Positions 7,742 through 15,475 of a DNA stretch of 64,000 nucleotides are shown piece after piece (positions within the stretch are counted from its first letter, which is position 1; the number at the start of each line of letters is the position of its first letter). The notes under the pieces are model-generated. The model made no database searches and had not been told where the DNA came from. It saw nothing but the letters and a program-made list of their open reading frames with translations. This DNA comes from Coriobacteriaceae bacterium EMTCatB1 (GTDB taxonomy: Bacteria; Actinomycetota; Coriobacteriia; Anaerosomatales; Anaerosomataceae). The stretch is from the NCBI GenBank assembly GCA_001950395.1, contig BDLO01000001.1:1587979-1651978 (forward strand). Reading direction: 5' to 3'. The translations under genes and the position numbers were made by a program.

Positions 7742-8482
7742 ATGCCGGATCGGGTGCTCCTGAAAGACATACGCAAGCGATTCGGCCCAGTCGAGGCTCT
7801 CCGCGGCGTCACATTTCACGTTGGTCCTGGTGAGGTGGTGGGACTTGCCGGCGACAATGCCGCCGGCAAGTCCACCCTCATGAAGATTCTCTCTGGCGCA
7901 TGCATGCCTGACGATGGCGAGATCTGGATCGACGGCGTCAAGATGACGTTTTCCTCGCCGCGCGATGCCCATGCTGTCGGGATCGAAATGGTGTATCAGG
8001 ATCTCGCCTTGTGCGACGACATCGACATCGCCGGCAACATCTTCTTAGGTCGAGAACCACGCAAGCCTGGCGGCTTCTTGCTCGATTTCCCTCGCATGCA
8101 CGCTGAGGCTGCCGAGCTCCTGCGTTCGCTGAAGATTCGCATTCCTTTCACGGACGTTCCCGTGCGCAACCTCTCGGGTGGGCAGCGGCAAGCAGTGGCC
8201 ATTGCGCGAGCCGTGGCGTTCAAACCTCGGGTGCTCATACTGGATGAGCCGACGGCAGCTCTCGCGGTCACGGAGGTCAACACTGTCCTGGAGCTTGTCA
8301 GGCACGTCGCTTCCCAGGGCGTGAGCGTCATCCTCATCACTCACCGACTTCAAGATCTGTTCACGGTGTGCGACAGGTTGTGCGTCATGTTCGAAGGGAC
8401 AATGGTGGCAGAGCTCGATGCAAAGAGCGCAACGCTCGAGGAGCTCGTTGCGGAGATCGTGGGTCGGGGGCACCGGCAATGA
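7742..8482 (+). CDS. Sugar ABC transporter ATP-binding protein (single NBD)
   Basis: A 246-residue ATPase of the FrcA type, with one nucleotide-binding domain rather than the two fused in RbsA. Walker A is GDNAAGKST near residue 38, the signature is LSGGQRQA near 143, Walker B is RVLILDEPTAAL near 163, and the switch His is in LITHRL near 200. It powers the permease encoded next. The ATG at 7742 has GGAG 5 nt upstream; an in-frame GTG at 7712 with GGGGCGAG upstream is an alternative adding 10 residues. The stop overlaps the permease start by 4 bp. Confidence 0.93.
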   Translation: MPDRVLLKDIRKRFGPVEALRGVTFHVGPGEVVGLAGDNAAGKSTLMKILSGACMPDDGEIWIDGVKMTFSSPRDAHAVGIEMVYQDLALCDDIDIAGNIFLGREPRKPGGFLLDFPRMHAEAAELLRSLKIRIPFTDVPVRNLSGGQRQAVAIARAVAFKPRVLILDEPTAALAVTEVNTVLELVRHVASQGVSVILITHRLQDLFTVCDRLCVMFEGTMVAELDAKSATLEELVAEIVGRGHRQ

Positions 8483-9504
8483 GAACGCAGCGACCTCCGT
8501 ATGCTCAAGGCACTGACGGATTATCCGAGACGAAATTCAGCGCGAGATTCGCCGCGTGGCTCCGGAGGAACATCCTCACGCTCGCGGTCGGCGGTGTGCT
8601 GGTGTTGCTCCTCATATTCTTCAGCCTTACGGCTGAGGCGTTCCTGACTGCTCCGAACATATTGAACATCTTGCGCCAGATCGCGCCTACGATGATCACG
8701 GCGGTCGCTATGACGTTCGTCATAACGACTTCAGGCATCGACTTGTCAGTTGGCTCGATGGTGGCGTTGTCTGGCTCACTGCTGGCGATTTGGGCGCACG
8801 GCGGCATGGATCCGGCACTCGCCTTGGTATTGGTTCTCGGAATCGGGTTCGTAGTCGGCCTTGTGAACGGTTGGTTCACTGCGTACTTTGGCCTGCCGCC
8901 GTTCATCGTCACGCTTGCGACGTTGGGTATTGTCCGGGGCACCGCCCTTCTCGTGACGCAGGGCTATTCGACCCCGCTGCCGCTTGGTTCTTGGCTGACT
9001 TTCTTGGGGCAGGGACGTATAGCGAACATCCCGGTTCCGGCACTGATAGCCGTGTTCGTCGCAGGGGCAGGGTGGTTCTTGTTCACGCAGACACCATTCG
9101 GTCGCTACGTTGTGGGGCTTGGCAGCAACTACGAGTCGCTCAGACGGGCAGGCGTTGACACAAAGCTCGTCAACTTGACCGTGTACGTGATGTCCGGCCT
9201 CGCGGCAGCTCTGTCAGGAGTGATCATCACGGCGCGTCTCGCATCAGGTTCATCGAACGCTGGGGTCGGATTCGAGCTCGAAGTCATCACTGCCGTGGTC
9301 CTCGGAGGCACGAGTCTCCTTGGCGGCAGGGGAAGCATGCTTGGCACGGTGCTGGGCGCACTGGTGCTTGGCGTGATTGCCAACGGTCTCATTCTGCTCC
9401 ACGTGTCTCCGTTCTATGTCCAGATAGCCCAAGGCAGCATCCTGCTGCTGGCGATTTTCATGAACACACGTCTGTTCGCGCGATTTGGGTCGGCGATGCG
9501 ATGA
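8479..9504 (+). CDS. Sugar ABC transporter permease (RbsC/FrcC family)
   Basis: A 341-residue inner-membrane permease with about nine hydrophobic segments. Family landmarks are TTSGIDLSVGSMVALSG near residue 77, VGLVNGWFTAYFGLPPFIVTLAT near 120 and EVITAVVLGGTSLLGGRGS near 270. It forms the channel of the importer with the ATPase encoded upstream and probably works as a homodimer. ATG 8479 overlaps the ATPase stop and its own stop overlaps the next gene, so the four importer/enzyme genes are translationally coupled. Confidence 0.94.
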   Translation: MRTQRPPYAQGTDGLSETKFSARFAAWLRRNILTLAVGGVLVLLLIFFSLTAEAFLTAPNILNILRQIAPTMITAVAMTFVITTSGIDLSVGSMVALSGSLLAIWAHGGMDPALALVLVLGIGFVVGLVNGWFTAYFGLPPFIVTLATLGIVRGTALLVTQGYSTPLPLGSWLTFLGQGRIANIPVPALIAVFVAGAGWFLFTQTPFGRYVVGLGSNYESLRRAGVDTKLVNLTVYVMSGLAAALSGVIITARLASGSSNAGVGFELEVITAVVLGGTSLLGGRGSMLGTVLGALVLGVIANGLILLHVSPFYVQIAQGSILLLAIFMNTRLFARFGSAMR

Positions 9505-10550
9505 TGAGCACTGTGCAGACGGTTCTCGGGGATGTCGACTCGAGCCAACTGGGACCGACTCTGTTCCACGAGCACCTGATACTCCAGAATGATGGCGCCT
9601 GGCGGCCTCCGACCAGCCGGGACACCGAAGGCCACCGCATAGCGAATCTCCCGCTGGAGATGTCGTTCCTCGGCAGGCTGCGGCTCGACCCGTACCTTTC
9701 CCGCGACAACGTGCGGTTAGACGACGTCGACTTGGCGATCAAGGAGCTCCAGCCGGTCGTGGAGGCGGGGGGCAAGACTATCGTGGAAGTCACTCCCTCG
9801 GCATCCGGGCGAGATCCTCGGGCGCTTCAGCAGATAGCTGAGGCCACAGGTCTGAATGTAATCATGGGCTGCGGCTTCTATCTGGAGAGGACGCATCCCA
9901 AAGAGCTGAAGAGCATGTCTGTCGACGAGATCGCCGACCGCATCATCAAGGACATCGTCGAAGGCATGGACGGCGTGCGTGCGGGCGTGATCGGCGAAAT
10001 CGGGGTCGGACAACGGTTCACGCCAGCGGAAGAGCGCTCGCTTCGTGCTGCAGCGAGAGCCCAGAAGCGCACAGGGGTTCCTCTTTGCGTGCACCTTCCA
10101 GGCTGGCTGCGTTATGGGCACAAGGTGCTCGACATCATCGAGAAGGAAGGCGGGATCCTCGAAGGCACAGTGCTCTGTCACATGAATCCCAGCTATTCCG
10201 ATCCCGAGTACCAAACATCGCTCGCTGATCGCGGCGCTTGGATCGAGTACGACATGATTGGCATGGAGTTCTATTACCCGGGAGAAGGACAGAGCCCAAG
10301 CGACGAAGAGAATGCCCGTGCCATAGCGGCGCTCATTCACAACGGATACGGAGATCGGATTCTGCTATCGCACGATGTGTTCTTGAAAATGCAGCTGCGT
10401 GCGTACGGCGGATTCGGCTACGCTCACGTGTTCACTGGATTTGCCGATCGCTTGGCGCGGCACGGCGTGGGCCGAGCACAGCTGCTCGAGATCCTTACGG
10501 CAAATCCTCGGAAAGTCTTCGAGGCCGCGTACGAGAGGAGATGTTCGTGA
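9501..10550 (+). CDS. Phosphotriesterase-family metal-dependent hydrolase
   Basis: A 349-residue TIM-barrel amidohydrolase of the phosphotriesterase-homology group. Metal ligands are visible: H23-x-H25 in TLFHEHL, a glutamate in GEIGVG near residue 168 in place of the carboxylated lysine of true phosphotriesterase, H in PLCVHLPG near 199, H in LCHMNPSYSD near 227 and the catalytic Asp in LSHDVF near 295. Such homologues are usually lactonases or phospho-sugar/nucleotide-ester hydrolases. In this operon it may open or trim an imported nucleoside or sugar derivative before the hydrolase and ribokinase act. Substrate is unknown. Confidence 0.88.
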   Translation: MMSTVQTVLGDVDSSQLGPTLFHEHLILQNDGAWRPPTSRDTEGHRIANLPLEMSFLGRLRLDPYLSRDNVRLDDVDLAIKELQPVVEAGGKTIVEVTPSASGRDPRALQQIAEATGLNVIMGCGFYLERTHPKELKSMSVDEIADRIIKDIVEGMDGVRAGVIGEIGVGQRFTPAEERSLRAAARAQKRTGVPLCVHLPGWLRYGHKVLDIIEKEGGILEGTVLCHMNPSYSDPEYQTSLADRGAWIEYDMIGMEFYYPGEGQSPSDEENARAIAALIHNGYGDRILLSHDVFLKMQLRAYGGFGYAHVFTGFADRLARHGVGRAQLLEILTANPRKVFEAAYERRCS

Positions 10551-11293
10551 TGCGCGTCCTTGCCGCTGGTGAATCATGGGTGAGCGAATCGACGCATTAC
10601 AAAGGGTTCGACTCTTTCCAGTCAGTCGTCTACGAAACGGGGATCGCTCCACTGAAGGCCGCGGTCGAGCCGAGCGGCATCGAGGTCGTCCACATGCCTG
10701 CGCATGAAGTGCCCGAACGCTTTCCGGCGTCGGTCGAGGCTTTGGATGCGTTCGACGTGGTGGTCCTTTCTGACATCGGCGCGAACAGCATTCTCCTGCA
10801 CCCAGACACGTGGTTGCGAGGAAGGCGCACGCCCAACCGTCTGAAGGTGCTGGCTGAATGGGTCCGCGCCGGCGGCGGGCTGTTGATGGCCGGCGGCTAC
10901 ATGAGCTTCCAGGGCTTTGAAGGCAAGGCCATGTACAGACGGACTCCTGTCGAGGAGGTTCTGCCGGTCACAATAGATCCGTGGGACGATAGGGTTGAGA
11001 CGCCCGAAGGGGCTGAGGTTACTGTGGTCGATGCGGCTCACCCCGTGCTGCTCGGCATACAAGGACCTTGGCCAGGGCTGCTCGGATACAACCGAGTCAC
11101 ACTGAAAGACGATGCGATTCTCCTTGCCAGTGTAGGAGAAGACCCGCTCCTTGCATTGCGGGAAGAGGGTGCAGGTCGCACGGCCGCGTGGACGTCAGAC
11201 ATAGGGCCGCACTGGTGTCCAGACGAATTCGTTGCGTGGCCGGGATACGCGAGGCTGTTCACCCAGCTGTTCCGGTGGCTAGCGGGGGAGTGA
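10550..11293 (+). CDS. Class I glutamine amidotransferase-like protein lacking the catalytic Cys
   Basis: A 247-residue protein resembling the STM3548-like group of amidotransferase-fold proteins. The usual nucleophile elbow is LLMAGGYMSFQGF near residue 117, where the catalytic cysteine is absent; DIGPHWCPDEF near 216 is another family block. It is therefore unlikely to release ammonia from glutamine and may be a binding or structural partner of the pathway enzymes. ATG 10550 overlaps the stop of the preceding gene and has GAGAGGAG 9 nt upstream; in-frame ATG 10541 and GTG 10547 are less well placed. Confidence 0.75.
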   Translation: MRVLAAGESWVSESTHYKGFDSFQSVVYETGIAPLKAAVEPSGIEVVHMPAHEVPERFPASVEALDAFDVVVLSDIGANSILLHPDTWLRGRRTPNRLKVLAEWVRAGGGLLMAGGYMSFQGFEGKAMYRRTPVEEVLPVTIDPWDDRVETPEGAEVTVVDAAHPVLLGIQGPWPGLLGYNRVTLKDDAILLASVGEDPLLALREEGAGRTAAWTSDIGPHWCPDEFVAWPGYARLFTQLFRWLAGE

Positions 11294-11300
11294 GCTGCGC

Positions 11301-12233
11301 ATGCCAGTTCCCGTCATCTTGGATTGCGACCCAGGACACGACGATGCACTAGCAATACTCCTCGCGGCGGCATCGCCAGCCCTCGATCTGCTCGCTATCA
11401 CCACCTGTGGCGGCAATCAAACCGTGGAGAAGTGCACGCTCAACGCGCGCCGGGTCTGCTCTGTCGCCGGCATAACCGATGTCCCGATAGCGCGCGGCGC
11501 CGAGGGGCCTTTGATGCGTTCTCTGCACATCGGCGAGTACGTTCACGGCGTATCCGGTTTGGATGGCCCTGAGTGGGGCGACCCCACGGTTCCAGAATCA
11601 GAAGAAAGCGCTCATGCTCTCATCGTGCGTTTGCTTCGAGAGTCGCTAGAACCCGTGGTTCTGATTCCGACGGGGCCGTTGACGAATATCGCGCTTGTGC
11701 TTGCGTCGCACCCTGAGCTCAAGCCGAAAATCCGTGAAATCGTCTTGATGGGTGGCTCGACGGAGCGGGGGAACGACACCCCGTACGCCGAGTTCAACAT
11801 ACGTGTGGATCCCGAGGCCGCCGACATCGTCTTCCGTTCAGGAGTGCCCGTGACCATGTGCGGGCTGAACGTGACGCATCAGGCGCTCGCGACGCCTGAT
11901 GTCTTGGATCGGCTGCGTGCATTGGGCACGCGGATGGGTGATTTGTGCGTGGAGCTCCTGACGTTCTTCTCCGCGAGCTACCTGAAGACTTGGGGCTTCA
12001 CTTCGCCTCCTGTGCACGATCCCGTGGCGGTGGCTCGTGTGATCGACCCATCGCTTGTGGAAGTCATTCCGGCTCCCGTGTCGATAGAGACTCAGGGCCG
12101 ATACACAGCCGGTGCGACGTGCGTCGATCTGCATCATCTGACGGGGGAACCTGATAACGCCCTTGTGGCAATGCGACTCGACACGCCCCGCTTCTGGGAC
12201 CTGCTGATAGGAGCGATTGCAAGCTATGCCTGA
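11301..12233 (+). CDS. Inosine/uridine-preferring nucleoside hydrolase
   Basis: A 310-residue ribonucleoside N-ribohydrolase (IUNH superfamily). The N-terminal motif DCDPGHDDA at residues 8-16 supplies the calcium-binding aspartates that activate water. Later motifs are VVLIPTGPLTNIAL near 117, EIVLMGGST near 146 and AEFNIRVDPEAA near 160; the late Asp is in SPPVHDPVAV near 240. It splits a nucleoside into base and ribose in the cytosol. This fits the ribokinase encoded next, with an 8-bp overlap. The preferred base cannot be decided from sequence. Confidence 0.93.
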   Translation: MPVPVILDCDPGHDDALAILLAAASPALDLLAITTCGGNQTVEKCTLNARRVCSVAGITDVPIARGAEGPLMRSLHIGEYVHGVSGLDGPEWGDPTVPESEESAHALIVRLLRESLEPVVLIPTGPLTNIALVLASHPELKPKIREIVLMGGSTERGNDTPYAEFNIRVDPEAADIVFRSGVPVTMCGLNVTHQALATPDVLDRLRALGTRMGDLCVELLTFFSASYLKTWGFTSPPVHDPVAVARVIDPSLVEVIPAPVSIETQGRYTAGATCVDLHHLTGEPDNALVAMRLDTPRFWDLLIGAIASYA

Positions 12234-13140
12234 AGTCGCGGTCGTTGGCAGCATAAACGTCGATCGTTCGGTGGAGGTCCCGGAGCCGCCGAGGCGCGGT
12301 GCCACGCTGTTAGGCGGGCCGGTGCTACGCGGGCCGGGCGGCAAAGGAGCGAACCAGGCAGTGGCGCTGGCTCGGCTCGGGCGCACCACTGCGATGATCG
12401 GCGCCGTAGGAAGAGACCCGGACGGAATGTGGATGCGGGAGGTGCTCGCTGCAGAACGCGTGTCTGTCGACGGCGTCGAGGAGGTCGACGAGCACACCGG
12501 GCAAGCGTTCGTGTTCGTGGAGCCGAACGGCGAAAGCACGATAGTGGTTTCGCCAGGTGCGAACATGGCTTTGTCAGCGGCGACGGTCGAGCGGCACGCC
12601 GAAACGATCTCGGCTGCTCGCGCGGTGTTGGCCCAGCAGGAGATCCCAGAGACTTGCATCGAGCGTGCGGCAGAGCTGTGCACCGGGATTTTCGTGCTCA
12701 ACCCGGCCCCACCGAGGCCGCTGTCCTACCAAGCGCTTTCTCGCGTAGACATTCTTGTGCCGAACAGGCACGAACTCACGAGCCTTCTCGGCGTCGACGA
12801 TTCGTGTGAGCTAGAAGATCTTGTGACCCTCGCAAGCCGTTTGCCAGTGTCGCAGGCGATTGTGGTTACGCTTGGCGAGGAAGGGGCTCTCGTCGTGAAG
12901 GATGGGACGTACGTCCACATACCCGCCGTCCCTGTTCGGGCCGTCGACGCTACAGCGGCTGGAGACACGTTCTGCGCCGCTCTCGTGGACGGGCTGCTCG
13001 AAGGCTGGGACGTCGTCGATGCTGTGAGGTGGGCCGTCAGGGTGGCAGCGGTGACTACAGAGCGGGCGGGCGCCATGACGGCGATACCGAGCCGTGCCGA
13101 GGTAGAGAGCCGCTTCGGCCTCTTCGTTCCCTCTGGGTGA
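12226..13140 (+). CDS. rbsK: Ribokinase
   Basis: A 304-residue PfkB-family sugar kinase. GSINVDRSVEVPEPPRRG at the N-terminus and GPGGKGANQAVALARLG near residue 40 are ribokinase substrate-binding blocks. VVTLGEEGALV near 215 and the anion hole/catalytic Asp in DATAAGDTFCAAL near 245 complete the active site. It phosphorylates the ribose released by the nucleoside hydrolase to ribose 5-phosphate. ATG 12226 lies inside the last codons of the hydrolase gene. It is the last island gene: its stop is 17 bp before the right-hand 100-bp repeat. Confidence 0.9.
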   Translation: MPEVAVVGSINVDRSVEVPEPPRRGATLLGGPVLRGPGGKGANQAVALARLGRTTAMIGAVGRDPDGMWMREVLAAERVSVDGVEEVDEHTGQAFVFVEPNGESTIVVSPGANMALSAATVERHAETISAARAVLAQQEIPETCIERAAELCTGIFVLNPAPPRPLSYQALSRVDILVPNRHELTSLLGVDDSCELEDLVTLASRLPVSQAIVVTLGEEGALVVKDGTYVHIPAVPVRAVDATAAGDTFCAALVDGLLEGWDVVDAVRWAVRVAAVTTERAGAMTAIPSRAEVESRFGLFVPSG

Positions 13141-13157
13141 TTCCGAACTGCCCGGTT

Positions 13158-13257
13158 GCCACGGCCAGCAGGTAGCGCTTCGCGTTCGATGGCGCGGTCC
13201 GGAGCGTTCGCACGTACGCTGCCGCGCCTCCGCGCAGGAGCGAGAAGAGGCGTCGCG
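13158..13257. repeat. 100-bp direct repeat, right copy
   Basis: Identical to 4189-4288. This copy directly abuts the tdk 3' end and probably marks the original position of the MFS gene start. Confidence 0.97.
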
Positions 13258-13261
13258 TCAC
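13158..13261 (-). pseudogene. 5' fragment of MFS transporter gene
   Basis: On the minus strand a GTG at 13261 overlaps the tdk stop (GTGA). It opens a frame that encodes the first 34 or so residues of the MFS protein (RRLFSLLRGGAAAYVRTL and onward), identical to the full gene from residue 2. At 13158 the frame runs into island sequence and stops near 13055. It is a remnant, not a functional gene, and reveals the ancestral tdk-MFS translational coupling. Confidence 0.9.
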
Positions 13262-13836
13262 GAGCTCTGCTCGCTCGGCCGGCCGGGGACCTCGTGGCAG
13301 TCAGGGCAGCGGGCCTCGTAGTAGTCGGCGCCGCCGACGAGGATGAGCGGCGAGTCCCACGGCGCCGGCTTGCCGTCGATGATGCGCTGCGTGCGCGTCG
13401 CCACGCCGTGGCACTTCTGGCAGATGGCCGTCAACAGCGACAGCTCGTCCGCAAGCGCCATCAGAGTCGGCATGATGCCGAACGGCTCGCCGCGGAAGTC
13501 CTGGTTCAGGCCGGTCACGTACACCACGCGACCTTCGGCGAGCAGGCGGCGGATCACGGGCACCAGGCCTTCGCCGAAGAACTGCGCTTCTTCGATGGCC
13601 ACCACACGGCAGCCGTCTCCGTCGATGCCCTCGGGGCCGTCGACGACGCGCGCCTCCATCTCGGTGCCGAGCCGGGAACGCGCCTTGCAGCCGTCGCGCG
13701 AGTCCACCGAGTGCTTGTAGATCACGATGCTGTCGCCCGTGACCGCGTGCCGCGACAGCAAGCGTATGAGCTCGCCCGTCTTGCCGCTGCTCATGCACCC
13801 TGCAATCACGTGCAAGCGACCCACGCGTCCGCCCAT
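13258..13836 (-). CDS. tdk: Thymidine kinase (type II)
   Basis: A 192-residue thymidine kinase that salvages thymidine with ATP in the cytosol. The P-loop is HVIAGCMSSGKTGEL near residue 10. The Walker B/catalytic motif is VVAIEEAQFFGEG near 85, with Glu as general base. GLNQDFRGEPFGIM near 115 is typical, and the lasso-domain zinc is held by CQKC near 147 and CPDC near 183. ATG 13836 has AGGAGG 6 nt upstream. The stop overlaps the GTG of the MFS fragment. Type II size and zinc cysteines are intact. The nucleoside island inserted right behind this nucleoside-salvage gene. Confidence 0.95.
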   Translation of the reverse strand: MGGRVGRLHVIAGCMSSGKTGELIRLLSRHAVTGDSIVIYKHSVDSRDGCKARSRLGTEMEARVVDGPEGIDGDGCRVVAIEEAQFFGEGLVPVIRRLLAEGRVVYVTGLNQDFRGEPFGIMPTLMALADELSLLTAICQKCHGVATRTQRIIDGKPAPWDSPLILVGGADYYEARCPDCHEVPGRPSEQSS

Positions 13837-13948
13837 GCGTCCTCCTTCTCGAAACCGGCGACGAACAGCATAACGCGAACGCCGGATTGCATACGAATAC
13901 GAGACCGCCATTGCCGAAGGAGGCACGTGAGCCGCCGTATCATCAGGC

Positions 13949-13973
13949 GTGAAGCCGCGCGTAGCGGCCTCAC
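13949..13973 (-). terminator. Hairpin at end of 5'-nucleotidase-like gene
   Basis: GTGAAGCCGC (13949-13958) and GCGGCCTCAC (13964-13973) form a 10-bp stem with one mismatch and a 5-nt loop, overlapping the stop codon of the phosphatase gene on the minus strand. There is no clear T-run, so termination is only possible. Confidence 0.4.
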
Positions 13974-15439
13974 TCGTACGCCAGCCGGCCCTCGACGCGT
14001 CTTCCGACGTGCTGGTTCGAGCGCAGCCACTCGTCGATGACCTGACGAGCGGAAGTCGTCACGACCTTCGAGGGTCCGGCCGCTTGCAGCTGCTCGAGCG
14101 TGACGCCGAGGTACGGCTCGCAGTTGCTCACGTGGTAACCCTGGAGACCGACTGTGACGAGGTCGTCGTCGCCCACCGGCGTGCCGTCGAGCGTCAGCGC
14201 AAGGAGTCGACGCTCGCCGTCGCTGTACCGCGCTCGCACCTTGCCGTTGACCTGGTAGCACTCTCCCTCGCCAGACAGCCGGTTGTCGGGCCGCATCCAG
14301 TGCTCGAGCATCCGGCGGAGCGTCGCTCCGGTGACGGTGAAGCGCGTGATGCCGTCGTCGTACGGGAAGCACGACAGCAAGTCCATCAGCGTGACGGTCG
14401 GGCCGAGCTTCGGCACGCGGACCGAGCCGGCACCGAGCAGCATCACGTCGATGCCGAGCTGCTCCGCGAGGGCATCCGCGATCAGGTTGCCGAGCGAGGT
14501 CTCGACGCACCGCTCCGGGTGCGTGTGCTCGTGCGCGAGCTTGCAGAGCACGACGCCGTACTTGCGGTCGACGACCGTCTTGAAGGAATCGATGAACTCC
14601 TCGAGCTCCCGATCCGGCTCAGCGATGCGCTCGTCGATCGGGATGAGCTGCCACTGCCACTCGACGATGGAATTCGTGTCGTCGTCCACGACGATGTCGA
14701 AGCGACCGATCTGGTCGGTGCCGGTGCCGGCCTGCACGATGAGCACGCCGTTGACGAGCGCTGGCTCTGACAAGACCGTGTGCGAGTGGCCGCCGATGAT
14801 GATGTCGACGCCCCAGGCCGGATCCAGGGCGGCGGCCAGCTCCTTGTCGGAGTCGAAGCCGATGTGCGTGAGCAGGATCGTGAGGTCGATGTCGTCGTTG
14901 CGGTACGCATTGCATATCCGGCCGACCTCTTCTGCCGCCTCACGGATGTCCACGAAGGTGCCGATGAGCTCGTCGAGCTTGATGGCGTCGAGCGCTTTCT
15001 CCGTCAGGATCCCGGTGAACAGGATGTCGAACCCGGCCTTCTTCATCACGTAGTGCGGGCGCATCATGCGCTTGTTGAACGGCTTGATGTACAGGTTCGC
15101 GTTCACGATCGGGAAGTTCGCGATCTTCTCCAGAAAGAGCAGGTGCGGGACGCCGTAGTCGACCTCGTGGTTGCCGAGCCTCACGATGTCGGGTGCGAGG
15201 TAGTTCATGATCTCGATGGTCGAGACGCCCTTGAAGTCTGAGTCGATGATCGAGCCCTGCAACATGTCGCCCGAGATCGCGTAGATGACGTTCTCCTCTT
15301 CGGCACGCACCTTGTTGAGGTAGCCCGAAAGCAGCGGCAGGCCTCCCGTGAGCGGACCTCCTCCCGCCGCTTGCTCGGCGAGGAAGTCTCCGTGCATGTC
15401 GTTCGAGTGCAGGATCGTGAACTTGCGTGTGCCCCCCAT
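13970..15439 (-). CDS. 5'-nucleotidase / UDP-sugar hydrolase family phosphatase, no signal peptide
   Basis: A 489-residue two-domain phosphatase. The N-terminal metallophosphoesterase domain has the two-metal motifs HSNDMHGDF (residue 10), ISGDMLQGS (56), LGNHEVDYG (92), THIGFDSDK (192) and GGHSHTV (215). The C-terminal 5'-nucleotidase substrate domain begins near 300 and includes ETSLGNLIADAL and GAGSVRVPKLGP. Unlike secreted UshA-type enzymes it starts MGGTRKFTIL with no signal peptide or anchor, so a cytosolic role in nucleotide or sugar-nucleotide turnover is likely. ATG 15439 follows GGGAGGGAGAA. It precedes tdk on the same strand, 133 bp away. Confidence 0.9.
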   Translation of the reverse strand: MGGTRKFTILHSNDMHGDFLAEQAAGGGPLTGGLPLLSGYLNKVRAEEENVIYAISGDMLQGSIIDSDFKGVSTIEIMNYLAPDIVRLGNHEVDYGVPHLLFLEKIANFPIVNANLYIKPFNKRMMRPHYVMKKAGFDILFTGILTEKALDAIKLDELIGTFVDIREAAEEVGRICNAYRNDDIDLTILLTHIGFDSDKELAAALDPAWGVDIIIGGHSHTVLSEPALVNGVLIVQAGTGTDQIGRFDIVVDDDTNSIVEWQWQLIPIDERIAEPDRELEEFIDSFKTVVDRKYGVVLCKLAHEHTHPERCVETSLGNLIADALAEQLGIDVMLLGAGSVRVPKLGPTVTLMDLLSCFPYDDGITRFTVTGATLRRMLEHWMRPDNRLSGEGECYQVNGKVRARYSDGERRLLALTLDGTPVGDDDLVTVGLQGYHVSNCEPYLGVTLEQLQAAGPSKVVTTSARQVIDEWLRSNQHVGRRVEGRLAYE

Positions 15440-15475
15440 GGTTCTCCCTCCCTGGCATCACGCGGGCGCCAGCGG

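Larger units (their letters stand above)
4289..13157. mobile_element. Nucleoside/ribose catabolic island between 100-bp direct repeats
   Basis: This 8,869-bp segment separates two perfect copies of the MFS gene's 5' end. Its seven-gene plus-strand operon and two-gene minus-strand operon form one coherent pathway, and the stretch looks less GC-rich than its flanks (notably around 5500-7700). No transposase, integrase, IS end or tRNA is present. A 100-bp duplication is far too long for a usual transposition target duplication. It fits site-specific or homology-driven integration of DNA that carried its own copy of the target, with the start codon re-supplied at the left junction. A misassembly joining two strains at a 100-bp overlap is the main alternative. 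Confidence 0.7.

Noticed and set aside
11838-12701. Minus-strand open frame across nucleoside hydrolase and ribokinase
   Set aside because: It is antisense to two clear enzymes and has no recognisable domain or ribosome site.
4289-13157. Island as a composite transposon or prophage
   Set aside because: No transposase, integrase, terminal IS or phage gene is present, and the 100-bp direct repeats are host gene sequence.
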